The notes: generated by a model not told the origin, from the sequence alone. Positions 5,665 to 13,559 are shown, counted from the stretch's first letter. The stretch: DNA of 15,742 nucleotides from Parcubacteria group bacterium (GCA_012510515.1 JAAZHW010000092.1:1-15742); one strand, 5' to 3'. Translations and numbers: made by a program.

Positions 5665-6309
5665 ATGAAAGTTGATGTTTACAATCAAAAAGGAGAAGTG
5701 ATTGATAAAATTGAATTGTCAGAAGATATTTTTAATGTTAAATGGAATCCCGTTTTAGTGCATCAGGTATTAGTGGCGATGCAAAATAATCAACGAAAAC
5801 CCATTGCCCATACTAAAAATCGAGGAGAAGTAAGTGGAGGCGGTCGAAAACCATGGCGTCAAAAAGGAACAGGTAGAGCGCGGCACGGATCTATTCGTTC
5901 GCCAATTTGGATAGGAGGTGGTGTAACTTTTGGTCCTCGTAATGAAAAAAAATATCAGAAAAAAATTAATAAAAAAGCCAAACAGTTAGCCTTATTTTCC
6001 GCTCTTTCTAAAAAATTAACAGATGGAGAAATTAAAGTAATTAAAGAAATAAAAATCAACGAACCAAAAACAAAAGAAATGGCAAAAATTTTATCTCAAT
6101 TTTTAAATAATCAAAAGAAAAACCAAGGACTTTTAGTTTTACCCCAAAGTGATAAAAATATTATTCGGGCAACGCGTAATTTATCATTTGCGCAAGTGGA
6201 TGTTGTAGATAATTTAAATTTAATTGATATTTTAAAATATAAAAATATATTTTTCTTAAGCGAAGCAATAAATAAATTAAATAAAAAAAGTGAAGATAAA
6301 GTAAAATAA
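5665..6309 (+). CDS. rplD: 50S ribosomal protein L4 (uL4)
   Basis: L4 binds 23S rRNA domain I and lines the exit-tunnel constriction with an extended loop. The 214 residues match family length. The tunnel loop region is clear: KNRGEVSGGGRKPWRQKGTG, RARHGSIRSPIW and GGGVTFGPRN. The globular part follows, ending in NLNLIDILKYKNIFFLSEAI. In gamma-proteobacteria L4 also represses its own operon; no such element is proven here, although a long hairpin lies before rplC. It starts 4 bp after rplC, and rplW starts 4 bp after its stop. Confidence 0.96.
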   Translation: MKVDVYNQKGEVIDKIELSEDIFNVKWNPVLVHQVLVAMQNNQRKPIAHTKNRGEVSGGGRKPWRQKGTGRARHGSIRSPIWIGGGVTFGPRNEKKYQKKINKKAKQLALFSALSKKLTDGEIKVIKEIKINEPKTKEMAKILSQFLNNQKKNQGLLVLPQSDKNIIRATRNLSFAQVDVVDNLNLIDILKYKNIFFLSEAINKLNKKSEDKVK

Positions 6310-6313
6310 AAAT

Positions 6314-6748
6314 ATGAGCATTTTTTCTTCAAAAAAACAAGAAAAAAATAAATCAGAAAAAGAAAAAAAGGAAGTAAAGATAAAAGAAAAGGAAAAAGAA
6401 AGAAAAGAAACCATTGAAAAAGAAAGCAAACAACCTTTAGAAAAAAAGGTAAAATTAACATCAAATAAAAATCTTTTATTAATCAAACATCCTCACGTGA
6501 CCGAAAAGAGCCAATTATTAAAAGAATATCGTCAATATGTTTTTCAAACGGTTAATAAAATTAACAAATCAGAAATTAAAAAAGCCATTGAACAAATTTA
6601 TAATGTTAAAGTAGAAAAAGTAAGGATAATTGAAATTCCGGCCAAAAAGCGTCGAGCCGGAGCTGGTTTTGGAAAAAAATCAGGTTATAAAAAAGCCATT
6701 GTTACTCTAAAAGAGGGTTATCAAATAGAAATTATTCCTCAAAAATAA
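6314..6748 (+). CDS. rplW: 50S ribosomal protein L23 (uL23) with charged N-terminal extension
   Basis: L23 lies at the tunnel exit and is the docking site for trigger factor and SRP in well-studied bacteria. The core, residues about 54-144, is standard: LIKHPHVTEKS, YVFQTVNKINKSEIKKAIEQ, YNVKVEKVRI, then the KKRRAGAGFGKKSGYKKAIV block. The 144-residue length exceeds the usual 95-100 because of about 52 extra N-terminal residues made mostly of Lys and Glu. There is no internal ATG, GTG or TTG before the core in this frame, so the extension belongs to the translated frame unless a non-standard start is used. The gene follows rplD by 4 bp and precedes rplB by 9 bp. Confidence 0.95.
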   Translation: MSIFSSKKQEKNKSEKEKKEVKIKEKEKERKETIEKESKQPLEKKVKLTSNKNLLLIKHPHVTEKSQLLKEYRQYVFQTVNKINKSEIKKAIEQIYNVKVEKVRIIEIPAKKRRAGAGFGKKSGYKKAIVTLKEGYQIEIIPQK

Positions 6749-6757
6749 TTTAAAACT

Positions 6758-7597
6758 ATGAAAAAATATAAACCAACAACTCCATCACGAAGGCATATGT
6801 CAGTAGTCAGTTATAAAAAAGTTGTGACTGAAAAGAAACCAGTTAAAAAATTAACCGCTCCTTTAAAGAAAAATGCCGGGCGTAATTCAGCTGGCCGAAT
6901 TACTGTTCGTCATCAAGGTGGAGGACATAAAAAAACTTATCGATTAGTTGATTTTAAACAAGATAAGTTTAATATAAAGGGTACAATTAAAAATATAGAA
7001 TACGATCCTAATCGCAATACTTTTATTGGATTGGTAAGTTATAAAGATGGTGAATATCGTTATGTCCTATTACCAGAAGGTATGAAGGTGGGTGATGAAA
7101 TTATTGTTTCGGAAAATGCGCCAATAACAATTGGCAATCGTTTACCTTTAAAAAATATCCCTGTTGGAATTAGCGTTTTTAATATAGAATTATTACCTCA
7201 AAATGGAGGAAAGATTTCTCGTAGCGCTGGATCAGCAGCTGAATTAATGGGTAATGAAGGAAAATATTCTTTATTAAAAATGCCATCCGGTGAAGTGAGA
7301 AAAATTTTATCTAATTGTTACGCGACAATAGGAGTACCGTCAAATATTGAGTACCGAACAATAAATATTGGAAAAGCCGGAAGAAAAAGATGGATGGGCG
7401 TAAGACCAACAGTTCGTGGCACAGCAATGAATCCTTGTGACCATCCTTATGGTGGTGGTGAAGGAAGACAACCGCGTGGCATTCGTAAACCAAAAACTGC
7501 TTGGGGTAAAATTACTGGCGGTCACAAAACTCGTAATAAGAAAAAATGGTCGAATGTATTAATTGTCAAAAGAAGAAATAAAAAAAATAAAAAATAA
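6758..7597 (+). CDS. rplB: 50S ribosomal protein L2 (uL2)
   Basis: L2 is among the most conserved ribosomal proteins; it binds 23S rRNA near the subunit interface and is needed for subunit joining and peptidyl transfer. The 279 residues are full length. Visible landmarks are KYKPTTPSRRHMSV at the N-terminus, GRNSAGRITVRHQGGGHKK (41-59), IPVGISVFNIEL, the RSAGSAAELMG block, and the C-terminal RPTVRGTAMNPCDHPYGGGE. By counting, D228 and H229 fall at the same positions as in E. coli L2, but position 231 is Tyr where E. coli has His. The C-terminus is strongly basic. Spacing is 9 bp from rplW and 3 bp to rpsS. Confidence 0.98.
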   Translation: MKKYKPTTPSRRHMSVVSYKKVVTEKKPVKKLTAPLKKNAGRNSAGRITVRHQGGGHKKTYRLVDFKQDKFNIKGTIKNIEYDPNRNTFIGLVSYKDGEYRYVLLPEGMKVGDEIIVSENAPITIGNRLPLKNIPVGISVFNIELLPQNGGKISRSAGSAAELMGNEGKYSLLKMPSGEVRKILSNCYATIGVPSNIEYRTINIGKAGRKRWMGVRPTVRGTAMNPCDHPYGGGEGRQPRGIRKPKTAWGKITGGHKTRNKKKWSNVLIVKRRNKKNKK

Positions 7598-7600
7598 ATC

Positions 7601-7891
7601 ATGAGCAGAAGTCTTAAAAAAGGACCATTTATTGATCCGAAATTAATGAAAAAAATATCTAAAATAAAACCCGATGAAGGGGCTATTAAAACGTGGTCGA
7701 GAAGTTCGGTAATTTCTCCAGAAATGATAGGTTACACCTTTTTAGTTCATAATGGCAAAGAATTTATAGAGGTAAAAGTAATTGAAGATATGGTCGGTCA
7801 TCGATTAGGAGAATTTTCTCCAACAAGAAAATTTATTAAACATGGTGGAAAGATGCAACGTGAATTAGAAAAAAAGGCAATTTCTAAATAA
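7601..7891 (+). CDS. rpsS: 30S ribosomal protein S19 (uS19)
   Basis: S19 forms a complex with S13 in the small-subunit head and contacts A-site tRNA. All 96 residues align with the family: [15 protein letters not shown] at the start, [23 protein letters not shown] in the middle, and [13 protein letters not shown] followed by HGG near the end. The length is normal and no part is unusual. It begins 3 bp after rplB and ends 12 bp before rplV, in canonical S10-cluster order. Confidence 0.97.
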   Translation: MSRSLKKGPFIDPKLMKKISKIKPDEGAIKTWSRSSVISPEMIGYTFLVHNGKEFIEVKVIEDMVGHRLGEFSPTRKFIKHGGKMQRELEKKAISK

Positions 7892-7903
7892 TAATCAAGA
7901 AAT

Positions 7904-8446
7904 ATGGTAGAAAAAACAAAAACAACAAAAGCTCAATTAAATTATTTGCACATAGCGCCTCGCAAAGCAAGATTGGTGGCTGATAGTATTAAAGGAAAGC
8001 ATATTATTGAAGCCGAATCAATATTAGTTTATTCACCTAATAGAGCGGCTAAACCTATTTTAAAATTATTGCGTTCAGCTATTGCTAATGCTACTAATAA
8101 TTCCAAATTAAATAAAGAAAAATTGGTTATTAGTTCTATAACTGTTGATGAAGGTCCAATGCTTAAAAGATGGTTGCCAAGAGCAATGGGGAGAGCAACT
8201 CCGATTCATAAAAAGACTTCTCATATTAAAATTATTTTAGAAGAAAAAGAAGGAGACTTTAGGCGTTATAAATCTCCTCAGGCAAAAGTTACTAAATCAG
8301 AAAAATCATTGGTTAAAACAAAAGAAAATAAAAAAAACGAAAAGTCGGAGATTAAAAAACAAAATTTTTCTAAGGTCGACGAATCTCAAAAAAAATCTTT
8401 AAAAGGAATAAGTAAAAAAATTTTTAGACGTAAAGAAATATCATAA
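7904..8446 (+). CDS. rplV: 50S ribosomal protein L22 (uL22) with long C-terminal tail
   Basis: L22 touches all 23S rRNA domains and its beta-hairpin lines the exit tunnel. The core (about 1-114) is complete: YLHIAPRKARLVADSIKGK, LLRSAIANATNN, and the hairpin GPMLKRWLPRAMGRATPIHKKTSHI. The family is usually about 110 residues, whereas this product has 180. The extra 65 or so C-terminal residues are rich in Lys, Ser, Glu and Asn, look disordered, and end in KKIFRRKEIS. The tail is in frame with no stop or frameshift signature, and rpsC starts 18 bp later, so it is not read-through of a neighbour. Confidence 0.95.
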   Translation: MVEKTKTTKAQLNYLHIAPRKARLVADSIKGKHIIEAESILVYSPNRAAKPILKLLRSAIANATNNSKLNKEKLVISSITVDEGPMLKRWLPRAMGRATPIHKKTSHIKIILEEKEGDFRRYKSPQAKVTKSEKSLVKTKENKKNEKSEIKKQNFSKVDESQKKSLKGISKKIFRRKEIS

Positions 8447-8464
8447 TAAATATATATATATTTT

Positions 8465-9172
8465 ATGGGACAAAAAATTCATCCAAAATCATTTAGATTA
8501 GGTTATACCAAAGATTGGAGCGCTCATTGGTTTGCATCCAAAAAAAATCTTCCTATTATCTTGGAAGAAGATATTAAAATTAGAAAATTTTTAAATAATA
8601 AATTAAAAACAGCTTATGTTTCAGAAATTATAATTGAACGATTAGAAAATAATATTAATGTAATTATTAAAACCGCTCGACCGGGTGTAATTATCGGACG
8701 AGGTGGAAAAGGAATAGAAGATCTTAAAAAAGAATTAGAAAAAATTATTATTAAGCATCGCCAAGAAAAAAAATATTCTTTAAATCATAACCTTTCAATA
8801 AACATTGAGGAAGTAAAAAATCCAACAGCTGATGCAGCTATTATTGCTCAATCTATTGCTTTTGCTATAGAAAAAAGAACACCTTATAGAAAAGTAATGA
8901 AAAAAGCGATTGAAGATGCTAAACATATTAAAGAGGTCAAAGGAATAAAAATAAAATTATCCGGTCGTTTAAACGGAGCAGAAATTGCTAGAACTGAATG
9001 GCTTGATTGGGGAGCAATGCCTTTACAAACCCTAAGAGCAGATATTGATTATAGCGAAGCAACAGCCCATTGTACTTACGGAACTATCGGAATAAAAGTT
9101 TGGGTTTATAAAGGAGAAATTTTTTCTAAAGATAAAACAAAAAAAGAAATAAGTGGTTTAATTAATAAATAA
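8465..9172 (+). CDS. rpsC: 30S ribosomal protein S3 (uS3)
   Basis: S3 lies at the mRNA entry channel of the small subunit and helps unwind mRNA. The 235 residues are normal length. The start GQKIHPKSFRLG is typical. A KH domain with the GRGG loop (78-81, within RPGVIIGRGGKGIEDLK) occupies the N-terminal half. The C-terminal S3 domain contains RRTP-like KRTPYRKVMKKAI, the block GIKIKLSGRLNGAEIARTEW, and GTIGIKVWVYKGEIF. It follows rplV after an AT-only 18-bp spacer and precedes rplP by 10 bp. Confidence 0.97.
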   Translation: MGQKIHPKSFRLGYTKDWSAHWFASKKNLPIILEEDIKIRKFLNNKLKTAYVSEIIIERLENNINVIIKTARPGVIIGRGGKGIEDLKKELEKIIIKHRQEKKYSLNHNLSINIEEVKNPTADAAIIAQSIAFAIEKRTPYRKVMKKAIEDAKHIKEVKGIKIKLSGRLNGAEIARTEWLDWGAMPLQTLRADIDYSEATAHCTYGTIGIKVWVYKGEIFSKDKTKKEISGLINK

Positions 9173-9182
9173 TGCTAAATGT

Positions 9183-9593
9183 ATGTTAATGCCTAAAAAG
9201 TTAAAACATCGAAAATATCAAAAAGGAAGAAATCGGAAAAGAACAATAGAAACAAGAGGAACGTTTTTAGCTTTTGGTTCTTACGGACTTCAATCATTAG
9301 AAAATATTTGGTTAACAGCTAGACAAATAGAAGCAGGAAGAAAAGCCATTGTGGGTTATTTGAAAAGAGGTGGAAAGGTATGGATTCGAGTTTTTCCCGA
9401 TAAACCAATTACTAAAAAACCGCCAGAAGTAACAATGGGAGGTGGAAAGGGTGACGTTGATCATTATGCTTTTCCTCTTAAAAAAGGACGAATTATTTAT
9501 GAAATTGATGGTGTATCAGAAGAAATGGCAATAGAAGCTTTAAAAAGAGCGTCGTATAAAATGCCAGTAAAAACAAAAATTATTAAAAAGTAA
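9183..9593 (+). CDS. rplP: 50S ribosomal protein L16 (uL16)
   Basis: L16 is needed for late large-subunit maturation and lies near the A-site tRNA elbow. The 136 residues show the family features: [16 protein letters not shown] at the N-terminus, [55 protein letters not shown], and [28 protein letters not shown] 9183 was kept over ATG 9189 because bacterial L16 commonly begins ML-(M/S)-PK. Another ATG at 9179 is out of frame. rpmC follows after 14 bp. Confidence 0.97.
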   Translation: MLMPKKLKHRKYQKGRNRKRTIETRGTFLAFGSYGLQSLENIWLTARQIEAGRKAIVGYLKRGGKVWIRVFPDKPITKKPPEVTMGGGKGDVDHYAFPLKKGRIIYEIDGVSEEMAIEALKRASYKMPVKTKIIKK

Positions 9594-9607
9594 AAATTTT
9601 TAATTAT

Positions 9608-9808
9608 ATGAAATTTTCTGAATTAAAAAATTTATCAAAAGCAGAATTAGAAAATTTATTGAATCAAAACCAAGAAAAATTAAAAGACTTGCGTTTTAAT
9701 TTAGCTTTCGGTAAAGTAAAAGATATTAGTGAATTTAGAAAAGTAAAAAAGAATATTGCTCAAATTAAAACCTTATTAAATAATCAAAAAAATGAACAAG
9801 CAAAATAA
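9608..9808 (+). CDS. rpmC: 50S ribosomal protein L29 (uL29)
   Basis: L29 is a small helical-hairpin protein at the tunnel exit next to L23. The 66 residues fit: [33 protein letters not shown] and [15 protein letters not shown]. The [10 protein letters not shown] turn between the two helices is the family hallmark. Its last 17 bases overlap the start of rpsQ in another frame, so translation of the two genes is probably coupled. Confidence 0.96.
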   Translation: MKFSELKNLSKAELENLLNQNQEKLKDLRFNLAFGKVKDISEFRKVKKNIAQIKTLLNNQKNEQAK

Positions 9809-10145
9809 TCAAAATAAAAAAAGAAAAATAGAAGGAATTGTCGTTTCTGATAAAATGAATAAAACAGTGGTAGTTGATGTTTGGCGTTTTAAAAAACACC
9901 CATTATATCATAAAATTCTGAAGGTTTCTAAACATTTTAAAGCGCACGACGAAAATAATGAAGCAAAAATTGGCGACAAGGTAATTATTGAAGAAACTAG
10001 GCCATTGTCTAAAGACAAAAGATGGAAAGTAATTAAAATAGTTAAAAAAAATCAAGGAGAAAAAATAGATGAAGAAATTAAATCAGAAGAAGAAATGTTG
10101 ACTGATGAAAAAATAGAGTCGGATGTAATAATAGAAAATCAATAA
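9792..10145 (+). CDS. rpsQ: 30S ribosomal protein S17 (uS17) with acidic tail
   Basis: S17 is a primary 16S rRNA-binding protein with an OB fold. The core (about 10-86) contains [63 protein letters not shown] and KVIKIV. The family is usually about 85 residues; this one has 117. The additional C-terminal stretch (about 87-117) is strikingly acidic, with 12 Asp/Glu and 3 Lys, which is odd for an rRNA-binding protein. The ATG at 9792 overlaps rpmC by 17 bp; the next in-frame ATG would cut into the OB fold. rplN begins 1 bp after its stop. Confidence 0.95.
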   Translation: MNKQNNQNKKRKIEGIVVSDKMNKTVVVDVWRFKKHPLYHKILKVSKHFKAHDENNEAKIGDKVIIEETRPLSKDKRWKVIKIVKKNQGEKIDEEIKSEEEMLTDEKIESDVIIENQ

Positions 10146-10146
10146 T

Positions 10147-10515
10147 ATGATTCAACCAAGAACAATGTTAAAAGTAACTGATAATAGTGGAGCTAAAATA
10201 GTGCAATGTTTTAAAGTTTTAGGTGGGACGCGACGTCATTATGCTCAAATTGGTGATATTATTATTGCTTCGGTTAAAGTAGCTCAGCCAAGAAAAAATG
10301 TTTCTAAGAAAGACGTGGTGCGCTGTTTAATTGTTAGACAAAAAAAACCTCTTCGTCGAGAAGATGGATCTTATGTTCGTTTTGATGACAACGCCGTTGT
10401 TTTAATTGATTCTAAAAATCAACCAAGAGGAACAAGAGTTTTTGGTCCTATTCCAAGAGAGATAAAACAAAAAGGATTTGATGCAGTAGCATCACAAGCA
10501 GTAGAAATTTTATAA
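10147..10515 (+). CDS. rplN: 50S ribosomal protein L14 (uL14)
   Basis: L14 sits at the subunit interface near the factor-binding region and is the target of the silencing factor RsfS in many bacteria. The 122 residues are exactly family size: MIQPRTMLKVTDNSGAK at the start, IGDIIIASVKVAQPRKNVSKKD, then VVRCLIVRQKKPLRREDGS, FDDNAVVLIDSKNQPRGTRV, FGPIPREI, and AVEIL at the end. Only 1 bp separates it from rpsQ. A 25-bp AT-only gap separates it from rplX. Confidence 0.98.
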   Translation: MIQPRTMLKVTDNSGAKIVQCFKVLGGTRRHYAQIGDIIIASVKVAQPRKNVSKKDVVRCLIVRQKKPLRREDGSYVRFDDNAVVLIDSKNQPRGTRVFGPIPREIKQKGFDAVASQAVEIL

Positions 10516-10540
10516 AATATATTTAATATAAATAAAGTTT

Positions 10541-10873
10541 ATGAAAGAGAAAAAAGAAAAAAATAATTTAAAAATAAAGAAGGGAGATGAAGTGATTATT
10601 TTAATTGGCAAAGATCGTGGAAAAAAAGGAAAAGTTATTAAAGTATTACCGAAAGAAAATAAATTAATAGTGGAAGGATTAAATTTAGTAAAAAAACATA
10701 ATCGTCCAAAAAAACAAGGTGAAAAAGGAGAAATAATTTCTGTTCCTCGTCCCATTAATATTTCTAATGTTTCATTATTTTGTTCATCTTGTGGAAAAAA
10801 AACAAGAGTCGGTTATCGATTGGAAGGCGATAAAAAATTAAGAATTTGTAAAAAATGTCAACAATTGATTTAA
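10541..10873 (+). CDS. rplX: 50S ribosomal protein L24 (uL24), four-cysteine form
   Basis: L24 initiates large-subunit assembly by binding the 5' end of 23S rRNA. The KOW domain is clear (KIKKGDEVIILIGKDRGKKGK, then VLPKENKLIVEGLNLVKKH). The C-terminal part carries C81-SS-C84 and C103-KK-C106 in FCSSCGKKTRVGYR and RICKKCQQLI, a zinc-ribbon-like pattern found in some bacterial L24 proteins. The 110 residues are normal. The 3' end overlaps the rplE start by 19 bp. Zinc binding is inferred from the cysteines. Confidence 0.96.
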   Translation: MKEKKEKNNLKIKKGDEVIILIGKDRGKKGKVIKVLPKENKLIVEGLNLVKKHNRPKKQGEKGEIISVPRPINISNVSLFCSSCGKKTRVGYRLEGDKKLRICKKCQQLI

Positions 10874-11427
10874 AAAAACAATATCAAAAAGAGATTAGGC
10901 CTGTTCTTCAAAAAGAATTTTCTGAGAAGAATATTTTAGCAACACCATCAATAAAAAAGGTGGTGATTAATGTTGGTATCGGAAAAATTCTTAATAATGC
11001 CAGTTCATCTAAAAATGCCGAAGATTTACTCAACGATATTAAAAAAGATTTAAGTTTAATTACCGGACAATGGCCAAAAGAAACAAAGGCTAAAAAATCT
11101 ATTGCTTCTTTTAAAATTCGAGAAGGACAAACCGTAGGTCTAGCAGTTACTTTACGAGGACAAAAAATGTATGATTTTATTGTTCGATTAATTCATATTG
11201 TTTTACCGCGTATCAGAGATTTTAAAGGAATTCCTTTAAAAAATTTAGATAATTACGGAAATTTAAATATTGGAATTTCAGAAGCATCAATTTTTCCCGA
11301 AGTTAATTCTAGTGTTTTAAGACATCCTTTTGGTTTACAAATTACCATTGTAACTAATGAAAAAAATAAAGAAAAAGTCGTTTCAATGTTGAAATTACTA
11401 GGTTTTCCTATTAAAATTAAAAAATAA
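10855..11427 (+). CDS. rplE: 50S ribosomal protein L5 (uL5)
   Basis: L5 binds 5S rRNA with L18 and forms part of the central protuberance and bridge B1b. The 190 residues contain KKQYQKEIRPVLQKEF, IKKVVINVGIGK, the block SLITGQWPKETKAKKSIASF, REGQTVGLAVTLRG, MYDFIVRLIHIVLPRIRDF, and NIGISEASIFPEV near the end. ATG 10855 lies inside rplX (19-bp overlap); no later ATG, GTG or TTG gives the conserved N-terminus, so translational coupling is likely. rpsN starts 6 bp after the stop. Confidence 0.97.
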   Translation: MSTIDLKKQYQKEIRPVLQKEFSEKNILATPSIKKVVINVGIGKILNNASSSKNAEDLLNDIKKDLSLITGQWPKETKAKKSIASFKIREGQTVGLAVTLRGQKMYDFIVRLIHIVLPRIRDFKGIPLKNLDNYGNLNIGISEASIFPEVNSSVLRHPFGLQITIVTNEKNKEKVVSMLKLLGFPIKIKK

Positions 11428-11433
11428 AAAATT

Positions 11434-11619
11434 ATGCCAAAAACTTCTGTTATTGCAAGGTCAAAAAAAACACCAAAATATTCTACTAGAATTGTAAGAC
11501 GTTGTTTTCGTTGTGGTCGAAAAAGAGGTTATATTAGAGAATATGGTTTGTGTCGCATTTGTTTACGAGAATTAGCTCATAAAGGAGAAATTCCCGGTGT
11601 AAAAAAAGCTTCTTGGTAA
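11434..11619 (+). CDS. rpsN: 30S ribosomal protein S14, zinc-binding type (uS14)
   Basis: S14 is a late assembly protein in the head of the small subunit. This is the short four-cysteine (C+) form: 61 residues with C24, C27, C40 and C43 in [15 protein letters not shown] and [19 protein letters not shown], ending VKKASW. The form without cysteines is about 100 residues, so the type is clear. It lies between rplE and rpsH, the canonical place, with gaps of 6 and 12 bp. Confidence 0.98.
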   Translation: MPKTSVIARSKKTPKYSTRIVRRCFRCGRKRGYIREYGLCRICLRELAHKGEIPGVKKASW

Positions 11620-11631
11620 TTAATAAATAAT

Positions 11632-12021
11632 ATGGATACTATTTCTAATTTTCTTATTCAAATTAAAAATGCTTCAGCGGTTAAAAAACCGTTTATTTCT
11701 ACGTCTTATTCAAAAATGAAAGAAGAAATAACGAAAATTTTATTAAAAGAAAATTATATTGAAAATTATAAAATTTTTGGTAAAGCTCCAAAAAAAATGA
11801 TAAAAATTGAACTGAAATATGATGAAAATAATTTACCAGCCATTCAAGAAATAAAAAGAATAAGCAAGCCAGGTTGTCGTCGTTATATTAAAAACAAAGA
11901 TTTAAAATCTGTTAAATCGGGTTATGGTCGTTATATCGTTTCTACTCCCAAAGGATTGATGTCTAACATAGAGGCAAAGAAAAATAATTTAGGAGGAGAA
12001 ATAATTTGCGAAATATTTTAA
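11632..12021 (+). CDS. rpsH: 30S ribosomal protein S8 (uS8)
   Basis: S8 binds the central domain of 16S rRNA, and in E. coli it represses the spc operon. The 129 residues match the family: DTISNFLIQIKNA (normally D-(P)-I-x-(D)-x-L-T-R-I-R-N-A), SYSKMKEEITKILLKENYI, RISKPGCRRYIKNKD, GYGRYIVSTPKGLM, and NLGGEIICEIF. An AGGAGG string at its 3' end encodes part of the LGGE segment and lies about 27 bases before rplF, too far to be an ordinary ribosome-binding site. Two bases separate it from rplF. Confidence 0.96.
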   Translation: MDTISNFLIQIKNASAVKKPFISTSYSKMKEEITKILLKENYIENYKIFGKAPKKMIKIELKYDENNLPAIQEIKRISKPGCRRYIKNKDLKSVKSGYGRYIVSTPKGLMSNIEAKKNNLGGEIICEIF

Positions 12022-12023
12022 AT

Positions 12024-12569
12024 ATGTCTAAAATAGGTAAAAAATTAATTGAAATACCAGAGAATGTAAAAATAGAAATTAAAGATAAAGAAGTGATTGT
12101 CAAAGGACCAAAAGGAGAATTAAAAGTGCCTATTTTTGATGGTTTTAGCTTAGAATTAGTGGATAATACTTTAAAAGTAATACCACCTTTAAAATTAAAA
12201 AAGATTACTCCTGCTTTTTGGGGAACAGAGCGAGCTTTAATTGCTAATGCAATTATAGGAGTTTGTGAAGGATTTGAGAAAAAATTAGAAATAGAAGGAG
12301 TAGGTTATAGAGCTAATGTTGAGGGAAAGAATTTAGTATTAAATCTTGGATTTTCGCATCCGGTAAAATTTGAAATACCAGAAGGAATTTCAATTTCTGC
12401 TGATAAAAATTTAATTACTGTTAGCGGGATTGATAAGCAATTAGTAGGAGAAACAGCTGCAAAAATTAGATTATTAAAAAAGCCAGAACCCTATAAAGGA
12501 AAGGGTATTCATTATTTAGGAGAACATATTAGAAGAAAAGCTGGTAAAAAAGCTTCTAGTGGAGCTTAA
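12024..12569 (+). CDS. rplF: 50S ribosomal protein L6 (uL6)
   Basis: L6 binds near the sarcin-ricin loop beside the factor-binding site. I set the start at ATG 12024, which gives the family N-terminus MSKIGKKLIEIPENVKI and 181 residues. A TTG at 12006 in the same frame would overlap rpsH and add six residues that do not fit. Two similar domains are visible: VIVKGPKGELKVPI to about residue 77, then EGVGYRANVEGKNLVLNLGFSHPV. The end is typical: KKPEPYKGKGIHYLGEHIRRKAGKKA. A 47-bp AT-only gap follows, the longest inside the spc part. Confidence 0.97.
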   Translation: MSKIGKKLIEIPENVKIEIKDKEVIVKGPKGELKVPIFDGFSLELVDNTLKVIPPLKLKKITPAFWGTERALIANAIIGVCEGFEKKLEIEGVGYRANVEGKNLVLNLGFSHPVKFEIPEGISISADKNLITVSGIDKQLVGETAAKIRLLKKPEPYKGKGIHYLGEHIRRKAGKKASSGA

Positions 12570-12616
12570 TTGATATTGTAAAATAAAAATATTTTTATAA
12601 ATTTTATTATATTATT

Positions 12617-12970
12617 ATGAAAAAAGAAAACACCAAAAAAGAAAAAAGATTGAGAAGACATAAAAGAGGAAGAGCAAAAATTTCTGGAATTAGCAACAAA
12701 CCACGAATTAGCGTGTTTATTTCCAATAGACATATTTATGTGCAGGTTATTGACGATCAAAAAGGAAAAACAATTGCCAATATCTCAGACCTTAATATAA
12801 AAGAAAAAGATAAAAAATTAAATTTAAGTAAAGAAATGGGATTAGCGTTAGCAAAGGAATTAAAGAAATTAAAAATTGAAAAAGCAGTTTTTGATAGAGG
12901 AGGTTTTAAGTACCACGGTCGAGTTAAAAATATTGCCGAAGGATTAAGAGAAGGAGGCATTAAATTTTAA
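12617..12970 (+). CDS. rplR: 50S ribosomal protein L18 (uL18)
   Basis: L18 binds 5S rRNA together with L5. The 117 residues show KEKRLRRHKRGRAKISG, KPRISVFISNRHIYVQVIDD, KEMGLALAKELKKLKIEKAVFDRGGFKYHGRVK-type blocks, and IAEGLREGGIKF at the end, all as expected. Length is normal. The 47-bp spacer before it contains a perfect 16-base AT palindrome (12583-12598). rpsE starts 11 bp after the stop. Confidence 0.97.
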   Translation: MKKENTKKEKRLRRHKRGRAKISGISNKPRISVFISNRHIYVQVIDDQKGKTIANISDLNIKEKDKKLNLSKEMGLALAKELKKLKIEKAVFDRGGFKYHGRVKNIAEGLREGGIKF

Positions 12971-12981
12971 TTAATAAAAAT

Positions 12982-13548
12982 ATGATAAAAAATACTCCAA
13001 TTATTCAAAATAAAAAAGAAAATAAAATTGAATTTAAAAAAGAAAATGATTTTGATGAAAAACTACTTGATTTAAGAAGGGTAACTCGTGTTGTTGCTGG
13101 CGGTAAACGTTTTAGTTTTAGAGCAACGTTGGTTGTTGGTGATCGAAATGGTAATGTTGGCATTGGAATTGCTAAAGGAAAAGATGTAAGTGAAGCTATT
13201 GCTAAAGCCAAAGTTAAAGCAGAGAAAAAAATGATTAAGGTGCCTATTATTAATGATACAATTCCTCACGAAGTTCAAGCTAAATATTGTGCTGCTAAGG
13301 TTATTTTGAAACCGGTGGCAAAAGGACATGGTATTGTGGCTGGTGGTTCAGTGAGAGCGGTTTGCGAATTGGCTGGAATTAAAGATTTGAGCGCTAAAAT
13401 TTTAAGTCGCACACCAAATAAATTAAGCAATGCAATGGCAACAATTACTGCTTTAAGTAAGATTAAACCCATTGCTTTAAAAGAAGCTAATTCAATTAAT
13501 AAAACAGAAAATCAAAATTCGGAAAATTCCGAAAACGAAAATAAATAA
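12982..13548 (+). CDS. rpsE: 30S ribosomal protein S5 (uS5)
   Basis: S5 lies at the mRNA entry site and affects decoding accuracy. The 188 residues include the dsRBD-like N-terminal domain (LLDLRRVTRVVAGGKRFSF, VVGDRNGNVGIGIAKGKD; about 27-91). The C-terminal domain follows (ILKPVAKGHGIVAGGSVRAV, then LAGIKDLSAKILSRTPN; about 100-165). The first 26 and last 18 residues are low-complexity additions rich in Lys, Asn and Glu. rplO follows after only 11 bp; the rpmD gene (uL30) that sits here in most bacteria is absent. Confidence 0.97.
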   Translation: MIKNTPIIQNKKENKIEFKKENDFDEKLLDLRRVTRVVAGGKRFSFRATLVVGDRNGNVGIGIAKGKDVSEAIAKAKVKAEKKMIKVPIINDTIPHEVQAKYCAAKVILKPVAKGHGIVAGGSVRAVCELAGIKDLSAKILSRTPNKLSNAMATITALSKIKPIALKEANSINKTENQNSENSENENK

Positions 13549-13559
13549 AAATTTTAAAT

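Noticed and set aside
6111..6486. Minus-strand open frames opposite rplD/rplW
   Set aside because: They are Phe/Leu-rich shadows of Lys/Glu-rich coding sequence on the plus strand, with no start context or family match. The same holds for the other minus-strand frames at 3744, 7311, 7340, 10510, 12566, 12757, 13005, 13072, 13275 and 13949.
11988..11996. AGGAGG as a ribosome-binding site for rplF
   Set aside because: It encodes part of the conserved LGGE segment of S8 and lies about 27 bases before the ATG, too far for normal use.
12006..12023. Upstream TTG start for rplF
   Set aside because: It overlaps rpsH and adds six residues before the standard L6 N-terminus; ATG 12024 fits the family.
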